Below are positions 18,056 to 28,730 of a stretch of DNA of 64,000 nt, one piece after another. Source of the stretch: Alphaproteobacteria bacterium (lineage in GTDB: Bacteria; Pseudomonadota; Alphaproteobacteria; TMED109); NCBI GenBank assembly GCA_030828505.1, contig JAURCJ010000008.1:23861-87860 (forward strand), given 5' to 3'. Position numbers and translations under genes: made by a program. The notes under the pieces are model-generated. The model saw nothing but the letters and a program-made list of their open reading frames with translations, was not told the origin of the DNA and did not search any database. Position 1 is the first letter of the stretch, and each line of letters opens with the position of its first letter.

Positions 18056-19182
18056 TGTAATGATTTTCTTTTTGGACTTAATGTTTCAGGGGTTATTAAA
18101 TTATTAGTTAAGTACTCCGGCCATTTTTTCCCAGTAATAAGACACTCTATTATTTTAGAAATGCCTGGAGAAGTTTGGATTCCATATCCGCCTTGACCAG
18201 CTAGCCAATAAAAACCTGGTATGTGAGGGTCTTCACCTACAACGGGTGTTCTATCAGGAAAAAATGATCTTAATCCAGCCCATTTATGATCTATTTTTTC
18301 TATTTTAAAATTAGTAGCATTTTCTATTCTATCAATAGTAATAGCTACATCTATTTCTTCTGGCTGCGAATCACAAGGAGGACTATCTGTTTCATCCGCA
18401 GGTGAAGCTAATATTTTTCCTGCTTCAGCTTTAAAATAAAAATTATCCTCTATATCTATAACTACAGGCCATTTTGAAGTATTTAAATTTGATGTATCTT
18501 CAAAAATTATTACGGTTCTCCTTTTGGGGGATAAGTTAAGAGGTTTAGTGTTTGCTAGAATTGCAACCTCATCACACCAAGCACCTGCAGCATTAATTAT
18601 AATTGGAGCTATAAATTCATTATTATCAGTTTTTACACTCCATATATTATTATTTTTTGAAATATTTATAACTTCCGAATTAAATAATATTATCCCATCA
18701 TTATTCTTAAGTCCGCGAGCGAAGCCTTGATGTATTAAGTCAACATCCATAACTTTTGAATCAGGTTCATATAGGGCTCTATCTATATAATTTTCTTTTA
18801 CGACTGGTACCATATTTTGTACTTCATTTTTATCTATTTCAAATACATTTGCAGATAAAGATTTTGCATAGTCTAATTCTTTATCTACATATTTTGATTG
18901 ATTCTTATTAGCTATAAAAAGTGAGCCCCCATATTGAGTCATTAATTGATTATTTTTAAAACATGATGGAGGGTTTTCTAAAAAATATCGACTCGCTTTA
19001 GTGATTGATCGTATTACCTTGTTTCCATAATTTTCTGTGAAAAAAGCTGCAGACCTTCCTGTAGTATGATAGCCAAGTAGTGATTCTTTTTCTAATACAA
19101 TAACTTTACCGTGTTTTGAAAGTCTGTAGGCTGCAGACATTCCAGCCATTCCAGAACCAATAATTATAAAATCCGCTTGCAC
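18046..19182 (-). CDS. FAD-dependent amino-acid/glycine oxidase-like oxidoreductase
   Basis: A 378-residue DAO-family flavoprotein. The N-terminal FAD motif is FIIIGSGMAGMSAAYRLSKHG, followed by an acidic VLEKE. The C-terminal FAD-binding region includes GLRSFFPDRTPVVGEDP and FYWLAGQGGYGIQTSPG. Family members oxidise D-amino acids, glycine, sarcosine or related N-methyl amines; the substrate here cannot be read from sequence. No signal peptide, so probably cytoplasmic. It lies 3 bases from the RND permease gene on the same strand but has no obvious functional tie to it. Confidence 0.82.
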   Translation of the reverse strand: MQADFIIIGSGMAGMSAAYRLSKHGKVIVLEKESLLGYHTTGRSAAFFTENYGNKVIRSITKASRYFLENPPSCFKNNQLMTQYGGSLFIANKNQSKYVDKELDYAKSLSANVFEIDKNEVQNMVPVVKENYIDRALYEPDSKVMDVDLIHQGFARGLKNNDGIILFNSEVINISKNNNIWSVKTDNNEFIAPIIINAAGAWCDEVAILANTKPLNLSPKRRTVIIFEDTSNLNTSKWPVVIDIEDNFYFKAEAGKILASPADETDSPPCDSQPEEIDVAITIDRIENATNFKIEKIDHKWAGLRSFFPDRTPVVGEDPHIPGFYWLAGQGGYGIQTSPGISKIIECLITGKKWPEYLTNNLITPETLSPKRKSLHQG

Positions 19183-19185
19183 AAA

Positions 19186-22100
19186 TTACTCCGCTATTTG
19201 AAGTTTATTTTTATTATACTCGTCCTCCAAGCTTCTAAGTTTATCAGCAATATGACTAGAAGGTTTAGTAAATCTTGCTAAAAGATCATATAGGGCAGGC
19301 ACTATAAATAAACTTAAAATAGTTGAGAAAGTAACACCTCCTACTATAACCCAACCTATAGAGGCTCTACTTTCTGCTCCAGCACCTGTAGCTAAAGCTA
19401 GAGGCATTGCACCGAAAACTGTTGCTATAGTAGTCATTAATATTGGTCTTAACCTTGCCGCAGCAGATTCTTTCACAGCTTCTCTAATTGATCTACCTTG
19501 TTCTCTTAATTGATTAGCAAATTCTACTATTAATATTGCATTTTTTGCAACTAAGCCAATTAACATAACTAAACCAATCTGACTATAAACATTCAAGGTA
19601 ATTCCAGTAAAATATAAAGTAGCAAGTGCACCTGTAATAGCTAATGGTACGGATAACATAATTATAATAGGGTGAACAAAGCTCTCAAATTGGGCGGCTA
19701 AAACTAAAAATACTACTAATAATGCTAGACCAAACGTAATCATTAGTGATGATGATGAGTCTCTAAATTCTCGAGATTGACCCGCATAAGAAACTCTTGC
19801 TTCAGGAGGTAAATTTGTAAGCGCTAAGTTATCTAAATAATCCAGTGCTTCTCCTAAACTATAACCTGGGGCTAGCGATGCAGAAATTGTTACAGAACGC
19901 ATCCTGTCAAATCTATTAAGTTCTTTAGGAGCAGCAGTTTCATTCGTAGTAATTAAATTATTTAACGGAATTAAATTATTTTTAGAATTTCTTACATATA
20001 TATTTTCTAAATCATTTGGAGTTTCTCGGTCTTGATTTCTTGCTTGAAGAACAACATTATATTGAACTCCTCTATCATTTAGTGTGGTAACAAAACGAGA
20101 TCCAAGCATTGTTTCTAAAGTTCTTCCTATATCTGCAATGGATACTTCCATTGTTGCGGCTCTATCTCTATTTATATCAACTTTTAATTCAGGTTTTGTC
20201 TCTTTATAATCTGCATCAATACTCAATAATTTAGGATTCTCTTCCTTTGCCTTGTTAATAATAATTTTACTCCAGTCTTTTAAAGTATCATAACTTGGCC
20301 CTCCTAGTACAAATTGAACTGGAGACTTTCTACCTGGTTGATTTAAACTTGGTGGATTAATTGCAAAGACATTTGCTCCTGGTACGCTAAGCAATTTAGG
20401 AAAAAATTCTTTTACTATTTCTTGCTGACTTCTTAATCTTTCTTGCCAAGGCTTTAACACAACAAATGCAATTGCAAAATTTACTGGGCTTGGTCTACTT
20501 AATCCAGGTGCCAGTACTCCAAATAAAGTATCTATTTCTTTAGAGCCTTCAGGGCCAATTGATGCGAGTTTATCTTCAACCTCTAAAAGATAATCTCTAG
20601 TATAATTTAAAGTTGCACCTTCTGGAGCCATTAGAACTACTAAAAATACACCTCTATCTTCTGTAGGAGCAAATTCTTTAGGAACTTCTTTATATAAAGA
20701 ATAAGCTGTTGCTGAGAAAGCAATTCCAATAGCTAATATTATGATTGGAAAAGATAATGTCTTACTTAGTGTCCATTCATATCCTTTATTAAGTAGTAAA
20801 AATATTTTTTCACTGCTTCTATAGAGTAAATTACTCGATTGTTTCTGTTTTAATATTTTTGAACACATCATTGGAGTTAAGGTTAAGGCTACAAGACTTG
20901 AAAATAGAACTGCACCAGCTATAGAAATTCCAAACTCACTAAATAATCTGCCAGTGTTACCTCCCATCATAGATATTGGAACAAAAACAGCAATTAAAGA
21001 CAGAGTAGTAGCAATAACTGCAAAACCTATTTGTCTAGAGCCCCTTAATGAAGCTAAAAGAACAGGTTCTTTATTTTCAATTCTTCTATGAATATTTTCT
21101 AGAACTACTATTGCGTCATCGACTACTAAGCCAACAGCTAAAACATAGGCTAAGAGAGTTAATACATTAATTGAAAATCCAAAAATATTTAAAATAATAA
21201 ATGATGAAATTAATGAAACAGGAATAGCAATTGCTGGAATTAGTGTTGCCCAAAATGACCTCAAGAATATAAAAATGACAGCAATTACAAGGCCCATAGC
21301 TATAGCTAATGCTTTAAAAACTTCTTTAATTGAGGCATCAACAAATCTAGACCTATCATAGGCAACAAAAAGTTCAACTTGTTCAGGAAGACTAGCTTGT
21401 ATCTCATCTAGTTTGTACCTTATACCATTTGCTATTTCTAATTCATTAGCTTTAGACTGTTTGATTACTCCTAAACCAATTGCAGGCTCGCCATTTGCCC
21501 TTACTTCGTATCTTTCTTCTTCTGTTCCTAAATTAATTTCTGCTACATCACTTAATCTAATTAAATAATCAGATTTTTGCATTACTACAATATTTTTAAA
21601 CTGTTCTTCAGTTACTAAACCAGAATCCGTTCTAACAGCAAATTCTCTTCTGTTGGATTCTACTCTACCTGAAGGAAGTTCTAAATTTTGCTTTAATAAA
21701 GCGTTTTCTAAATCATTTACTGTTATACCATATGCAGCCATAGAACGTCTGTTTAACCAAATTCTCATAGCTGGTTTTCTTTCTCCACCTATCATTACTT
21801 TAGCTACACCTGGGACAACTGAAAACGTATCAACTAAATATCTATCGGCATAGTCACTTAATTGTATAGCATTCCATTCCTTACTTCTCATCCCTATCCA
21901 TATGAACGGACTTGCATCAGCTTCTGTTTTTAATACTACTGGGGATTCAGCATCTAGTGGCAGGTTGCCAATACTGCCAGATACTTTATCACGTACATCG
22001 CTTGCAGCAGCATCAACATCCCTTGTCACTACAAATTCAATTGTTACTTCTGACCTTTCTTCTCTGCTTTTAGATGTAATTTGTTTTACACCCTCTATTC

Positions 22101-22350
22101 CACTTACAGATTCTTCAATAATTTGAGTAACCTGACTTTCAATAATTGTAGCAGGAGCACCTTTATAAAGCGTAATGACGGAAACGATTGGAGCATCAAT
22201 ATCAGGGTATTCTCTTACTGCTAGGTCTTTCATTGAAGATAAACCAAATATAACAAGTATTAAACTAACTACAGCAGCAAAAACAGGTCTTTTTATAGAT
22301 ATATCTGATAATAGTAGAGTGCGTTCTTTAGTTTCTATTTTTTTTGTCAT
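19186..22350 (-). CDS. RND (HAE1-type) multidrug efflux permease
   Basis: A 1054-residue AcrB-like inner-membrane proton antiporter. Seen are the start ISIKRPVFAAVVSLILVIFG, the TM4 proton-relay Asp pair in VLAVGLVVDDAIVVLENIHRRIE, periplasmic porter-domain motifs and the C-terminal half repeat VMLIGLVAKNAILIVEFANQLREQG. Length is normal for the family. It follows its adaptor by about 20 bases. No outer-membrane TolC gene is in the window, so TolC must be elsewhere if the pump is tripartite. Substrates are unknown. Confidence 0.95.
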   Translation of the reverse strand: MTKKIETKERTLLLSDISIKRPVFAAVVSLILVIFGLSSMKDLAVREYPDIDAPIVSVITLYKGAPATIIESQVTQIIEESVSGIEGVKQITSKSREERSEVTIEFVVTRDVDAAASDVRDKVSGSIGNLPLDAESPVVLKTEADASPFIWIGMRSKEWNAIQLSDYADRYLVDTFSVVPGVAKVMIGGERKPAMRIWLNRRSMAAYGITVNDLENALLKQNLELPSGRVESNRREFAVRTDSGLVTEEQFKNIVVMQKSDYLIRLSDVAEINLGTEEERYEVRANGEPAIGLGVIKQSKANELEIANGIRYKLDEIQASLPEQVELFVAYDRSRFVDASIKEVFKALAIAMGLVIAVIFIFLRSFWATLIPAIAIPVSLISSFIILNIFGFSINVLTLLAYVLAVGLVVDDAIVVLENIHRRIENKEPVLLASLRGSRQIGFAVIATTLSLIAVFVPISMMGGNTGRLFSEFGISIAGAVLFSSLVALTLTPMMCSKILKQKQSSNLLYRSSEKIFLLLNKGYEWTLSKTLSFPIIILAIGIAFSATAYSLYKEVPKEFAPTEDRGVFLVVLMAPEGATLNYTRDYLLEVEDKLASIGPEGSKEIDTLFGVLAPGLSRPSPVNFAIAFVVLKPWQERLRSQQEIVKEFFPKLLSVPGANVFAINPPSLNQPGRKSPVQFVLGGPSYDTLKDWSKIIINKAKEENPKLLSIDADYKETKPELKVDINRDRAATMEVSIADIGRTLETMLGSRFVTTLNDRGVQYNVVLQARNQDRETPNDLENIYVRNSKNNLIPLNNLITTNETAAPKELNRFDRMRSVTISASLAPGYSLGEALDYLDNLALTNLPPEARVSYAGQSREFRDSSSSLMITFGLALLVVFLVLAAQFESFVHPIIIMLSVPLAITGALATLYFTGITLNVYSQIGLVMLIGLVAKNAILIVEFANQLREQGRSIREAVKESAAARLRPILMTTIATVFGAMPLALATGAGAESRASIGWVIVGGVTFSTILSLFIVPALYDLLARFTKPSSHIADKLRSLEDEYNKNKLQIAE

Positions 22351-22370
22351 TATAATACATTTCTATTTAA

Positions 22371-23489
22371 TTAATTATTTATTTCACGAATTGTAACTTT
22401 AGAGCCGTCTCTCACTTTTTGAATTCCTCCTGTCACAACCATTGCATTTGGTTCGATGCCTTCTATAACTTCTACTTCGCCAGTAAGCCTCTGTCCTAAT
22501 TTAACTGGCGTAGCTTTAGTTATTCCATTATCAATTACGTAGACCGTCCTTTGAGTTCCATCAGTTAGTACCGACTCTTCAGGAATTATAATCGCATTTG
22601 TATGTGTCATTACAGGTAATTTTACTACCATAAACATACCAGGTTTAAGCTTCAATTGATCATTATTAATTTCAGCTCTAACAGTTATAGATCTAGAGTC
22701 AAGACTGATTCTAGTATCAATAGATTTTATAGTGCCAGTAAAAATTTCATTTCCCCAAGCTCTAGAAAAAGTTTTTATATTTGTGCCTATCATAAGACTT
22801 GATATAGCTGATTCTGGAACTTCAAAGTCTATCTCAATTGGATCTATACTATCTAGTGAAGTCATTACTTCTCCTGGTTCTAAATATTCACCTATACTCT
22901 TAAGTTTAAGACCGATTACACCATCAAAAGGAGCTCTAATTATTTTTTTATTATATTTATTTTCAGCTATTTTTAATGCTGCTTTTGCAATTTGAAGTTG
23001 TGCTAAGGCTTCTGTTTCATCTGTTAATAGCTGATCTAATCTTGTTTTAGCAATATTATTAGTTTGTGATAATTTTTCTGCACTTCTTGCTAATCTCTTC
23101 CTTCTTTCAAGTAGTGCTGTCCATCTATCTACTTCTGCTTTATGAATATTAATTTCAGCTTGTTCAATACTTGATTCTAAAATAAATAAAATATTATTTT
23201 TTTTAATACTTTGTCCTTCTGTAAATTTTATTTCTGTAACAATTCCATTTACTTCAGAAGTAACATCAATAGAATCTAAGGCTTTAAGATTTCCAACAAC
23301 TTCCATATCAACCACAATATCATCTACTCTAACTTGTTTGGCATCAATAGCAGTGGGTGGTCTTTCTGCTGCTGAACTATTATTATTTTTATCGTTCGAA
23401 CCAGTAATTATTGACCAATTATCCCATACGAGCCAGGCTATGATTCCTATAAATATTACCGTAAAAATTTGAATTAAGACAGATCGCAT
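22371..23489 (-). CDS. RND efflux periplasmic adaptor (membrane fusion protein)
   Basis: Bridges the permease to an outer-membrane channel. I start it at the ATG at 23489, which has TAGGA 6 bases upstream; an upstream in-frame start at 23531 lacks one. The 372-residue product has an N-terminal anchor (FTVIFIGIIAWLVW), a lipoyl half-motif (VTSEVNGIVTEIKFTEGQSIKK), an alpha hairpin, the second lipoyl half (IIRAPFDGVIGLKLKSIGEYLEPG) and beta-barrel domains. It forms an operon with the permease. Confidence 0.93.
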   Translation of the reverse strand: MRSVLIQIFTVIFIGIIAWLVWDNWSIITGSNDKNNNSSAAERPPTAIDAKQVRVDDIVVDMEVVGNLKALDSIDVTSEVNGIVTEIKFTEGQSIKKNNILFILESSIEQAEINIHKAEVDRWTALLERRKRLARSAEKLSQTNNIAKTRLDQLLTDETEALAQLQIAKAALKIAENKYNKKIIRAPFDGVIGLKLKSIGEYLEPGEVMTSLDSIDPIEIDFEVPESAISSLMIGTNIKTFSRAWGNEIFTGTIKSIDTRISLDSRSITVRAEINNDQLKLKPGMFMVVKLPVMTHTNAIIIPEESVLTDGTQRTVYVIDNGITKATPVKLGQRLTGEVEVIEGIEPNAMVVTGGIQKVRDGSKVTIREINN

Positions 23490-23580
23490 TATTTTTCCTA
23501 TATATTTAATTATCAAGATTGTATTATACATATATATTCATAATATTATATAATTTTATAAAAAATATTGGATTTAAAAG

Positions 23581-23829
23581 ATGTCGGAAAATAATACTAA
23601 AAATGAAATAGATAAAATGACTTTCGAAGAAGCATTAAAGGCATTAGAAGAAATAGTAAGTCAATTAGACTCAGGTGAAATAGATTTAGATAAAGCTGTA
23701 GAAGCTTATGAAAGGGGTACCAATTTAAAGGCTCATTGTGAAAAAAAATTAAAAGAGGCTCAGTTACGTGTAGAAAAAATTGAAGTAGATAAAGAAGGTG
23801 AAATAACTACAAAAAATTTGGATGTGTAG
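23581..23829 (+). CDS. xseB: Exodeoxyribonuclease VII small subunit
   Basis: The small subunit of ExoVII, which degrades single-stranded DNA with XseA. The 82-residue product has the family core MTFEEALKALEEIVSQLDSG and LDKAVEAYERGTNLKAHCEKKL. Its stop overlaps the ispA start by one base. xseA is not in the window. Confidence 0.93.
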   Translation: MSENNTKNEIDKMTFEEALKALEEIVSQLDSGEIDLDKAVEAYERGTNLKAHCEKKLKEAQLRVEKIEVDKEGEITTKNLDV

Positions 23830-24731
23830 TGATAAAAAAATTAAAAAATTCTAATCCTAACTTTATAGAATATTTAAATATCTTTACTAATAAATTTGAA
23901 AGTTTTTATAATCAAAAATATTTTATTGATAGTTCTCCAAATATTTTAAAAGAGAGTATTCAATATATTAATTCAACAGGCGGAAAAAGAATAAGACCTT
24001 TCCTGGTATGTGAATGTGCTAAATTATTTGATATAAAATTTGAAATTTCAATTTATGCAGCTATAGCAATAGAAATGGTTCATACCTATTCATTAATTCA
24101 TGATGATTTACCTGCTATGGACAATGATGATTTGAGAAGAGGAAATGAGACTCTTCATAAGAAGTATAATGAGGCTATTGCAATACTATCAGGAGATGCC
24201 TTATTAACGGATTCCTTTATTATGTTATCTGATAATTATAAAAATTTAGATCTTAATATATGTCTGGAATTAATATCACTTTTGTCAAAATCAGCTGGAA
24301 GTGGCGGTATGGTTGGAGGGCAAATTCTAGATTTGTTTCCTGAAAATAATAATGAAAAAAGCGTGAATACGATGAATGAAATGAAAACTGGAGCACTTAT
24401 TCAGTGTGCTACTTCTTTTGGAGCAATTTTAGGGAATGCTCCAAAAAAAGACCATAAAAATATGTATGAATATGGAAGTTCAATTGGCAAAGTTTTTCAA
24501 ATTAAAGATGATTTGTTAGATATACAGGGAGATGAAAAAATAGTTGGTAAAAGAATTAATAAAGATAAAGATAATGGTAAATTTAGTTTTATAGATTTAT
24601 ATGGAGAGGAGAAAACAAAGAAACTTGCTATAGAATATGTCAGCCAAGCAAAAGATATACTAGTAAGTTACGGAACAAAAAATAACTATTTGATTTTACT
24701 TACTGATTATATTTTAGATAGAAAAAAATGA
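23829..24731 (+). CDS. ispA: Polyprenyl (farnesyl) diphosphate synthase
   Basis: Condenses IPP with allylic diphosphates. The 300-residue product starts at a GTG overlapping the xseB stop. The first Asp-rich motif is IHDDLPAMDNDDLRRG, the bacterial FPP-synthase form with two extra residues, and the second is IKDDLLDIQGD; GGKRIRPFLV binds IPP. The next gene in most alphaproteobacteria would be dxs, but here tlyA follows directly with a 4-base overlap. Confidence 0.93.
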   Translation: MIKKLKNSNPNFIEYLNIFTNKFESFYNQKYFIDSSPNILKESIQYINSTGGKRIRPFLVCECAKLFDIKFEISIYAAIAIEMVHTYSLIHDDLPAMDNDDLRRGNETLHKKYNEAIAILSGDALLTDSFIMLSDNYKNLDLNICLELISLLSKSAGSGGMVGGQILDLFPENNNEKSVNTMNEMKTGALIQCATSFGAILGNAPKKDHKNMYEYGSSIGKVFQIKDDLLDIQGDEKIVGKRINKDKDNGKFSFIDLYGEEKTKKLAIEYVSQAKDILVSYGTKNNYLILLTDYILDRKK

Positions 24732-25468
24732 AAAAATCTAAAATTCGTTTAGATGATTTGGTTGTAAAATTAGGCTTTGCTGTAACTAAATCTATTGCCC
24801 AATCTCTAATAATATCTGGAAGAATATATAACAAAGAAAAAAAATTAGATAAGCCAGGATATCAAATTTTAAGTGATACTAAAATAACTTTCAGAGGCCC
24901 TTTGCATCCATGGGTTTCTAGAGGTGGGATTAAATTAGATCATGCTTTAAAAAGTTTCCAATTAGATGTAAATGGCTTAATAGCATTAGATATAGGGTCC
25001 TCTACAGGGGGGTTTAGTGACGTCTTAATTCAAAATGGAGTAAAAAAATTATATGCTGTTGATGTAGGTTATGGTCAGTTACATGAAAAAATATTAAAAA
25101 ATCCTATAGTAGTTTCATTAGAAAGAAAGAATGCAAGATATTTAAGTAAAAGCGATATACAAGAGAGTATTGATGTACTGGTATGCGATGCTAGCTTTAT
25201 AAGTTTAACAAAAATTCTTCCCGAACCATTAAAACTATGTTCTGAAAAAGCAAAACTGATAGCTTTAATAAAACCTCAGTTTGAACTTCAAAAACAATTA
25301 ATCTCTAAAGGCGGAATTGTAAAAGAAGAAGAATTAAGACAACAAGTTTGTCAAAATATAAAATTATGGATAGAAGATAAAATGCTATGGAGAGTTCATG
25401 ATATTATTGAAAGCCCAATTAAAGGGCCTAAAGGAAATATTGAATACTTAATATATGCTAGTAAATAA
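24728..25468 (+). CDS. tlyA: TlyA-family rRNA 2'-O-methyltransferase
   Basis: A 246-residue protein with an N-terminal S4 RNA-binding domain (RLDDLVVKLGFAVTKSIAQSLI) and an FtsJ-like Rossmann methyltransferase domain with SAM motif ALDIGSSTGGFSDVL. TlyA methylates ribosomal RNA riboses in mycobacteria; older annotations call it hemolysin. It overlaps ispA by 4 bases and ends exactly where the convergent AhpD-like gene ends. Confidence 0.9.
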   Translation: MKKSKIRLDDLVVKLGFAVTKSIAQSLIISGRIYNKEKKLDKPGYQILSDTKITFRGPLHPWVSRGGIKLDHALKSFQLDVNGLIALDIGSSTGGFSDVLIQNGVKKLYAVDVGYGQLHEKILKNPIVVSLERKNARYLSKSDIQESIDVLVCDASFISLTKILPEPLKLCSEKAKLIALIKPQFELQKQLISKGGIVKEEELRQQVCQNIKLWIEDKMLWRVHDIIESPIKGPKGNIEYLIYASK

Positions 25469-26056
25469 TTATTCTCTTGCCATATTGTGATACTCTTTGT
25501 TAGGCCTCATGTCAGTTCCCGCCGCTATTCTGTTAGACATATTAAAAAAACTAGCCACCTCTACAATTTCTAGTATTTCTTCTTCTTTAAAATTAGCTTG
25601 ACGTAAAATATTTCTATCTGAATTATCTATTTTACTAGGGTTTTCTGTAAGTTTATGTGCAAAATCTAGCATTAATCTATTTTTTTCACTTAGATTTGCA
25701 GATCTATAGTTTATCATTAATTCATCACCAAGTATTTGATTATTACTTAGCTGTCTAACTGCTGCTCCATGCGCTATTAAGCAATAAAAACATTTATTAT
25801 AACTCGAAACTACTACTGCTATCATTTCTCGTTCTAATTTTGATAAATAACCTTCTTTTATCATTAATCTATTATAAAAACTTACAAAGTTTTTTAATCT
25901 ATCTATATCTGTAGCATTTGCTAATATAACGTTCGGTACCATTCCTAATTTTTCCTTACAAACTTCAAAGTACCTTTTCATTTCCGCATCAAGCATTTCT
26001 ATTTTAGGTTCAATATTTAAATCCCAAATATAGTCAACTTTTTTACTATTTTTCAT
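25469..26056 (-). CDS. Peroxidase-related AhpD-like (carboxymuconolactone decarboxylase family) protein
   Basis: A 195-residue cytoplasmic helical protein. The AhpD-type redox CxxC is present in NKCFYCLIAHGAAVRQL, with the following His expected for the proton relay. The family comprises uncharacterised peroxidase-related enzymes that reduce peroxides through the CxxC pair. It lies 2 bases downstream of aroC; the link looks incidental. Confidence 0.85.
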   Translation of the reverse strand: MKNSKKVDYIWDLNIEPKIEMLDAEMKRYFEVCKEKLGMVPNVILANATDIDRLKNFVSFYNRLMIKEGYLSKLEREMIAVVVSSYNKCFYCLIAHGAAVRQLSNNQILGDELMINYRSANLSEKNRLMLDFAHKLTENPSKIDNSDRNILRQANFKEEEILEIVEVASFFNMSNRIAAGTDMRPNKEYHNMARE

Positions 26057-26058
26057 TT

Positions 26059-27150
26059 TTATAAATTCCTTGTAATGGCTATATGTTGTAAAGCATGATC
26101 AGCTAAAACAATTGCTATCATTGCTTCTCCTACAGGAACAGCTCTTATTCCAACACATGGGTCATGTCTACCTTTAGTTATAATATTTGTTTCTTTTTTA
26201 TTCTTAGTAATAGTTTTTCTAGATTTTAAAATTGAACTTGTCGGTTTGACTACAAATCTACTGATAATATCTTGCCCTGAAGAAATTCCTCCTAGGATTC
26301 CTCCTGAATGGTTAGATAGAAATTTAACATTCTTATGTTTGTCTATCCTAATTTCATCCGCATTTGTTTCACCTGTTAAATCAACAACAGAAAAACCATC
26401 GCCTATTTCTACACCTTTTACAGCATTAATACTCATTAATGCGCTAGCTATATTAGAATCTAATTTTTGATAAATTGGTTCTCCTAATCCAACAGGGATA
26501 TTTTTAACTATTATTTCTATAATAGCTCCGCATGATAATCCTTTTTTTCTAATATTTGTGAGATAACTTTCCCAATTTTTTATTGAAGTTTGGTCTCCAC
26601 AAAAAAAATCATTCTTATTTATAATATTTTTATTCCATTTACTTTTATTAATTTTATGTGGACCTAATTGAATAACAGAACCAATTATTTCTACTTTATT
26701 ACTTATTACTTTAGAAAGTACTTTTTTCGCTACTGCGCCAGCAGCTACTCTCATAGCAGTTTCTCTTGCTGAAGACCTTCCTCCTCCTCTATAATCTCTG
26801 ACTCCATATTTTTCTTGATATGTATAGTCAGCATGAGACGGCCTAAAAGTATTCTTTATATCGCTATAATCTTTAGATTTATGATCTTCATTTTTTATTA
26901 TTAAAGAAATAGGAGTGCCTGTTGTTTTTCCTTCAAAAGTACCTGATGATATTCTTACAATATCTTTTTCTTTTCTTTGTGTGACATATTTTGAGGATCC
27001 AGGTCTTCGTCTATTAAGGTCTTTTTGAATATCTTCTTTCGTTAATTTGATACCAGGTGGAACACCATCTATTATACATCCTATTTCTGGTCCATGGCTT
27101 TCTCCAAAAGTAGTATATCTAAAAATATTTCCAAAAGAATTGCTTGCCAT
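26059..27150 (-). CDS. aroC: Chorismate synthase
   Basis: Catalyses the last shikimate-pathway step, EPSP to chorismate, with reduced FMN. The 363-residue product has all three family signatures: [19 protein letters not shown] at the start, the [29 protein letters not shown] block, and [17 protein letters not shown] near the end. It follows fabI by 2 bases. Confidence 0.98.
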   Translation of the reverse strand: MASNSFGNIFRYTTFGESHGPEIGCIIDGVPPGIKLTKEDIQKDLNRRRPGSSKYVTQRKEKDIVRISSGTFEGKTTGTPISLIIKNEDHKSKDYSDIKNTFRPSHADYTYQEKYGVRDYRGGGRSSARETAMRVAAGAVAKKVLSKVISNKVEIIGSVIQLGPHKINKSKWNKNIINKNDFFCGDQTSIKNWESYLTNIRKKGLSCGAIIEIIVKNIPVGLGEPIYQKLDSNIASALMSINAVKGVEIGDGFSVVDLTGETNADEIRIDKHKNVKFLSNHSGGILGGISSGQDIISRFVVKPTSSILKSRKTITKNKKETNIITKGRHDPCVGIRAVPVGEAMIAIVLADHALQHIAITRNL

Positions 27151-27152
27151 TT

Positions 27153-27995
27153 TTATACAACCGATATATCGGGAGCATCAGGAGATTTCATTCCAACTAC
27201 ATGATATCCTGAATCAACATGTAAAATTTCACCAGTAGTACCAGAAGATAAATTTGATAATAAAAATAATGCCGCTCCACCAACATCATCAAGATTAGTA
27301 TTCCTTTTAAGAGGGGCATTATATTCATTCCACTTGAGAATATATCTAAAATCACCAATTCCAGATGCAGCTAAAGTTTTAACTGGTCCAGCTGAAATAC
27401 CATTAACTCTAATTTCTCTATTACCTAAATCAGCTGCAAGATACATAACACTTGCTTCTAATGCGGCTTTAGCAACACCCATAACATTATAATGTGGAAT
27501 TACTTTTTCTGCTCCATAATAAGATAATGTCAACATGCTACCGCCATCATTCATGATCTTAGAAGCATAATTTGCAACTGCTGTGAAAGAATAACAAGAG
27601 ATATCCATTGATTGTAAAAAATTATTTTTTGAGGTTTCAATATATTTACCTTTAAGTTCTTCTTTATCTGAATAAGCAATTGCATGAACTATAAAATCTA
27701 TTTTTCCATGTTTTTTATGTATTTCGTTAAATGTATTTTTTATGGATTCTTCATTAGATACATCACATTCAAAAATATTTTTAGCTTTTACTTTATCTGC
27801 AAGCGGAACTATTCTTTTTTTTAATGCTTCACCTTGGTAAGTTAAAATTATATTTGCTCCATTATCCGATAACGTCTTTGTAACGCCCCAAGCAAGTGAT
27901 CTTTCATTAGCAACTCCCATTACAATCCCAATTTTATTTTTCATAATGTCACTGCCCACTATAACTTCTTGTTTTGAATTGTCTTCTGAGTTCAT
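27153..27995 (-). CDS. fabI: Enoyl-[acyl-carrier-protein] reductase FabI
   Basis: Reduces trans-2-enoyl-ACP in fatty acid elongation. The 280-residue product shows [16 protein letters not shown] (nucleotide binding), catalytic Tyr and Lys in [13 protein letters not shown], and [17 protein letters not shown]. The ATG at 27995 has a TAGGA site; this gives a 17-residue extension before the usual FabI start, and Met18 is an alternative. A 132-base divergent gap to pdxH holds the promoters. Confidence 0.96.
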   Translation of the reverse strand: MNSEDNSKQEVIVGSDIMKNKIGIVMGVANERSLAWGVTKTLSDNGANIILTYQGEALKKRIVPLADKVKAKNIFECDVSNEESIKNTFNEIHKKHGKIDFIVHAIAYSDKEELKGKYIETSKNNFLQSMDISCYSFTAVANYASKIMNDGGSMLTLSYYGAEKVIPHYNVMGVAKAALEASVMYLAADLGNREIRVNGISAGPVKTLAASGIGDFRYILKWNEYNAPLKRNTNLDDVGGAALFLLSNLSSGTTGEILHVDSGYHVVGMKSPDAPDISVV

Positions 27996-28127
27996 ATCAT
28001 TTCCTAGTTTAAATACATTATTTATTTTAAGAGTATTTATTGATTTATAAAAAAAATAATAAAATTAATTATCTTATTAAGAATATTATCCTATATAATA
28101 CTATAAAATAAATATATAAGGAATGTC

Positions 28128-28730
28128 ATGAAAAGTGAAGAGTTTATAAAGTTTTCTGACCCTATGAAACTTTTTTCTATATGGTTAAATGAAGCAAAGG
28201 AAAAAGAAATCAATGACTATAATGCATGTTGTTTAGCAACATGTGACGCAGCAGGAATACCTTCTGCTAGAATGGTCCTAATCAAAACATTTGATGAAAG
28301 AGGCTTTGTTTTTTTTACTAATTTAAATAGCCGTAAAGCTAAAGAATTTGAGAGAAATGTTAGAGTGGCATTATGTTTTCACTGGAAAACACTAAAAAAA
28401 CAAATAAGAATTGAGGGCCCTCTATTAGATTTACCAAATAATGAAGCTGATAATTATTTTGAAAGCCGTTCTAGAGAAAGTAAAATTGGTGCTTGGGCAA
28501 GTAAACAGTCAAGTTATCTTCCTGAGGGGTACCAAAGTTTAGAAAAAAATATAGAATTTTATGAAAATAAATTTAAAGATAAAACTATTCCTCGACCTAA
28601 TTTTTGGTCTGGGCGAATAGTGGTACCTGAAAAAATAGAATTTTGGAAAGACGTCAAAAATAGATTACATGAAAGAGTACTATTTAAAACAGATAACGAA
28701 AAATGGCTTAAAGAATATTTATATCCCTAG
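28128..28730 (+). CDS. pdxH: Pyridoxamine 5'-phosphate oxidase
   Basis: FMN enzyme making pyridoxal 5'-phosphate. The 200-residue product contains the FMN-binding stretches PSARMVLIKTFDERGFVFFTN and SRKAKEF, plus the C-terminal signature with RPNFWSGRIVVPEKIEFW and RLHER. Single gene facing fabI; its stop abuts the convergent MaoC gene with no spacer. Confidence 0.96.
   Translation: MKSEEFIKFSDPMKLFSIWLNEAKEKEINDYNACCLATCDAAGIPSARMVLIKTFDERGFVFFTNLNSRKAKEFERNVRVALCFHWKTLKKQIRIEGPLLDLPNNEADNYFESRSRESKIGAWASKQSSYLPEGYQSLEKNIEFYENKFKDKTIPRPNFWSGRIVVPEKIEFWKDVKNRLHERVLFKTDNEKWLKEYLYP

Noticed and set aside
18524..18730. Small plus-strand ORF within the FAD oxidoreductase
   Set aside because: Antisense shadow of a well-supported gene; the same holds for the other short ORFs opposite known genes.
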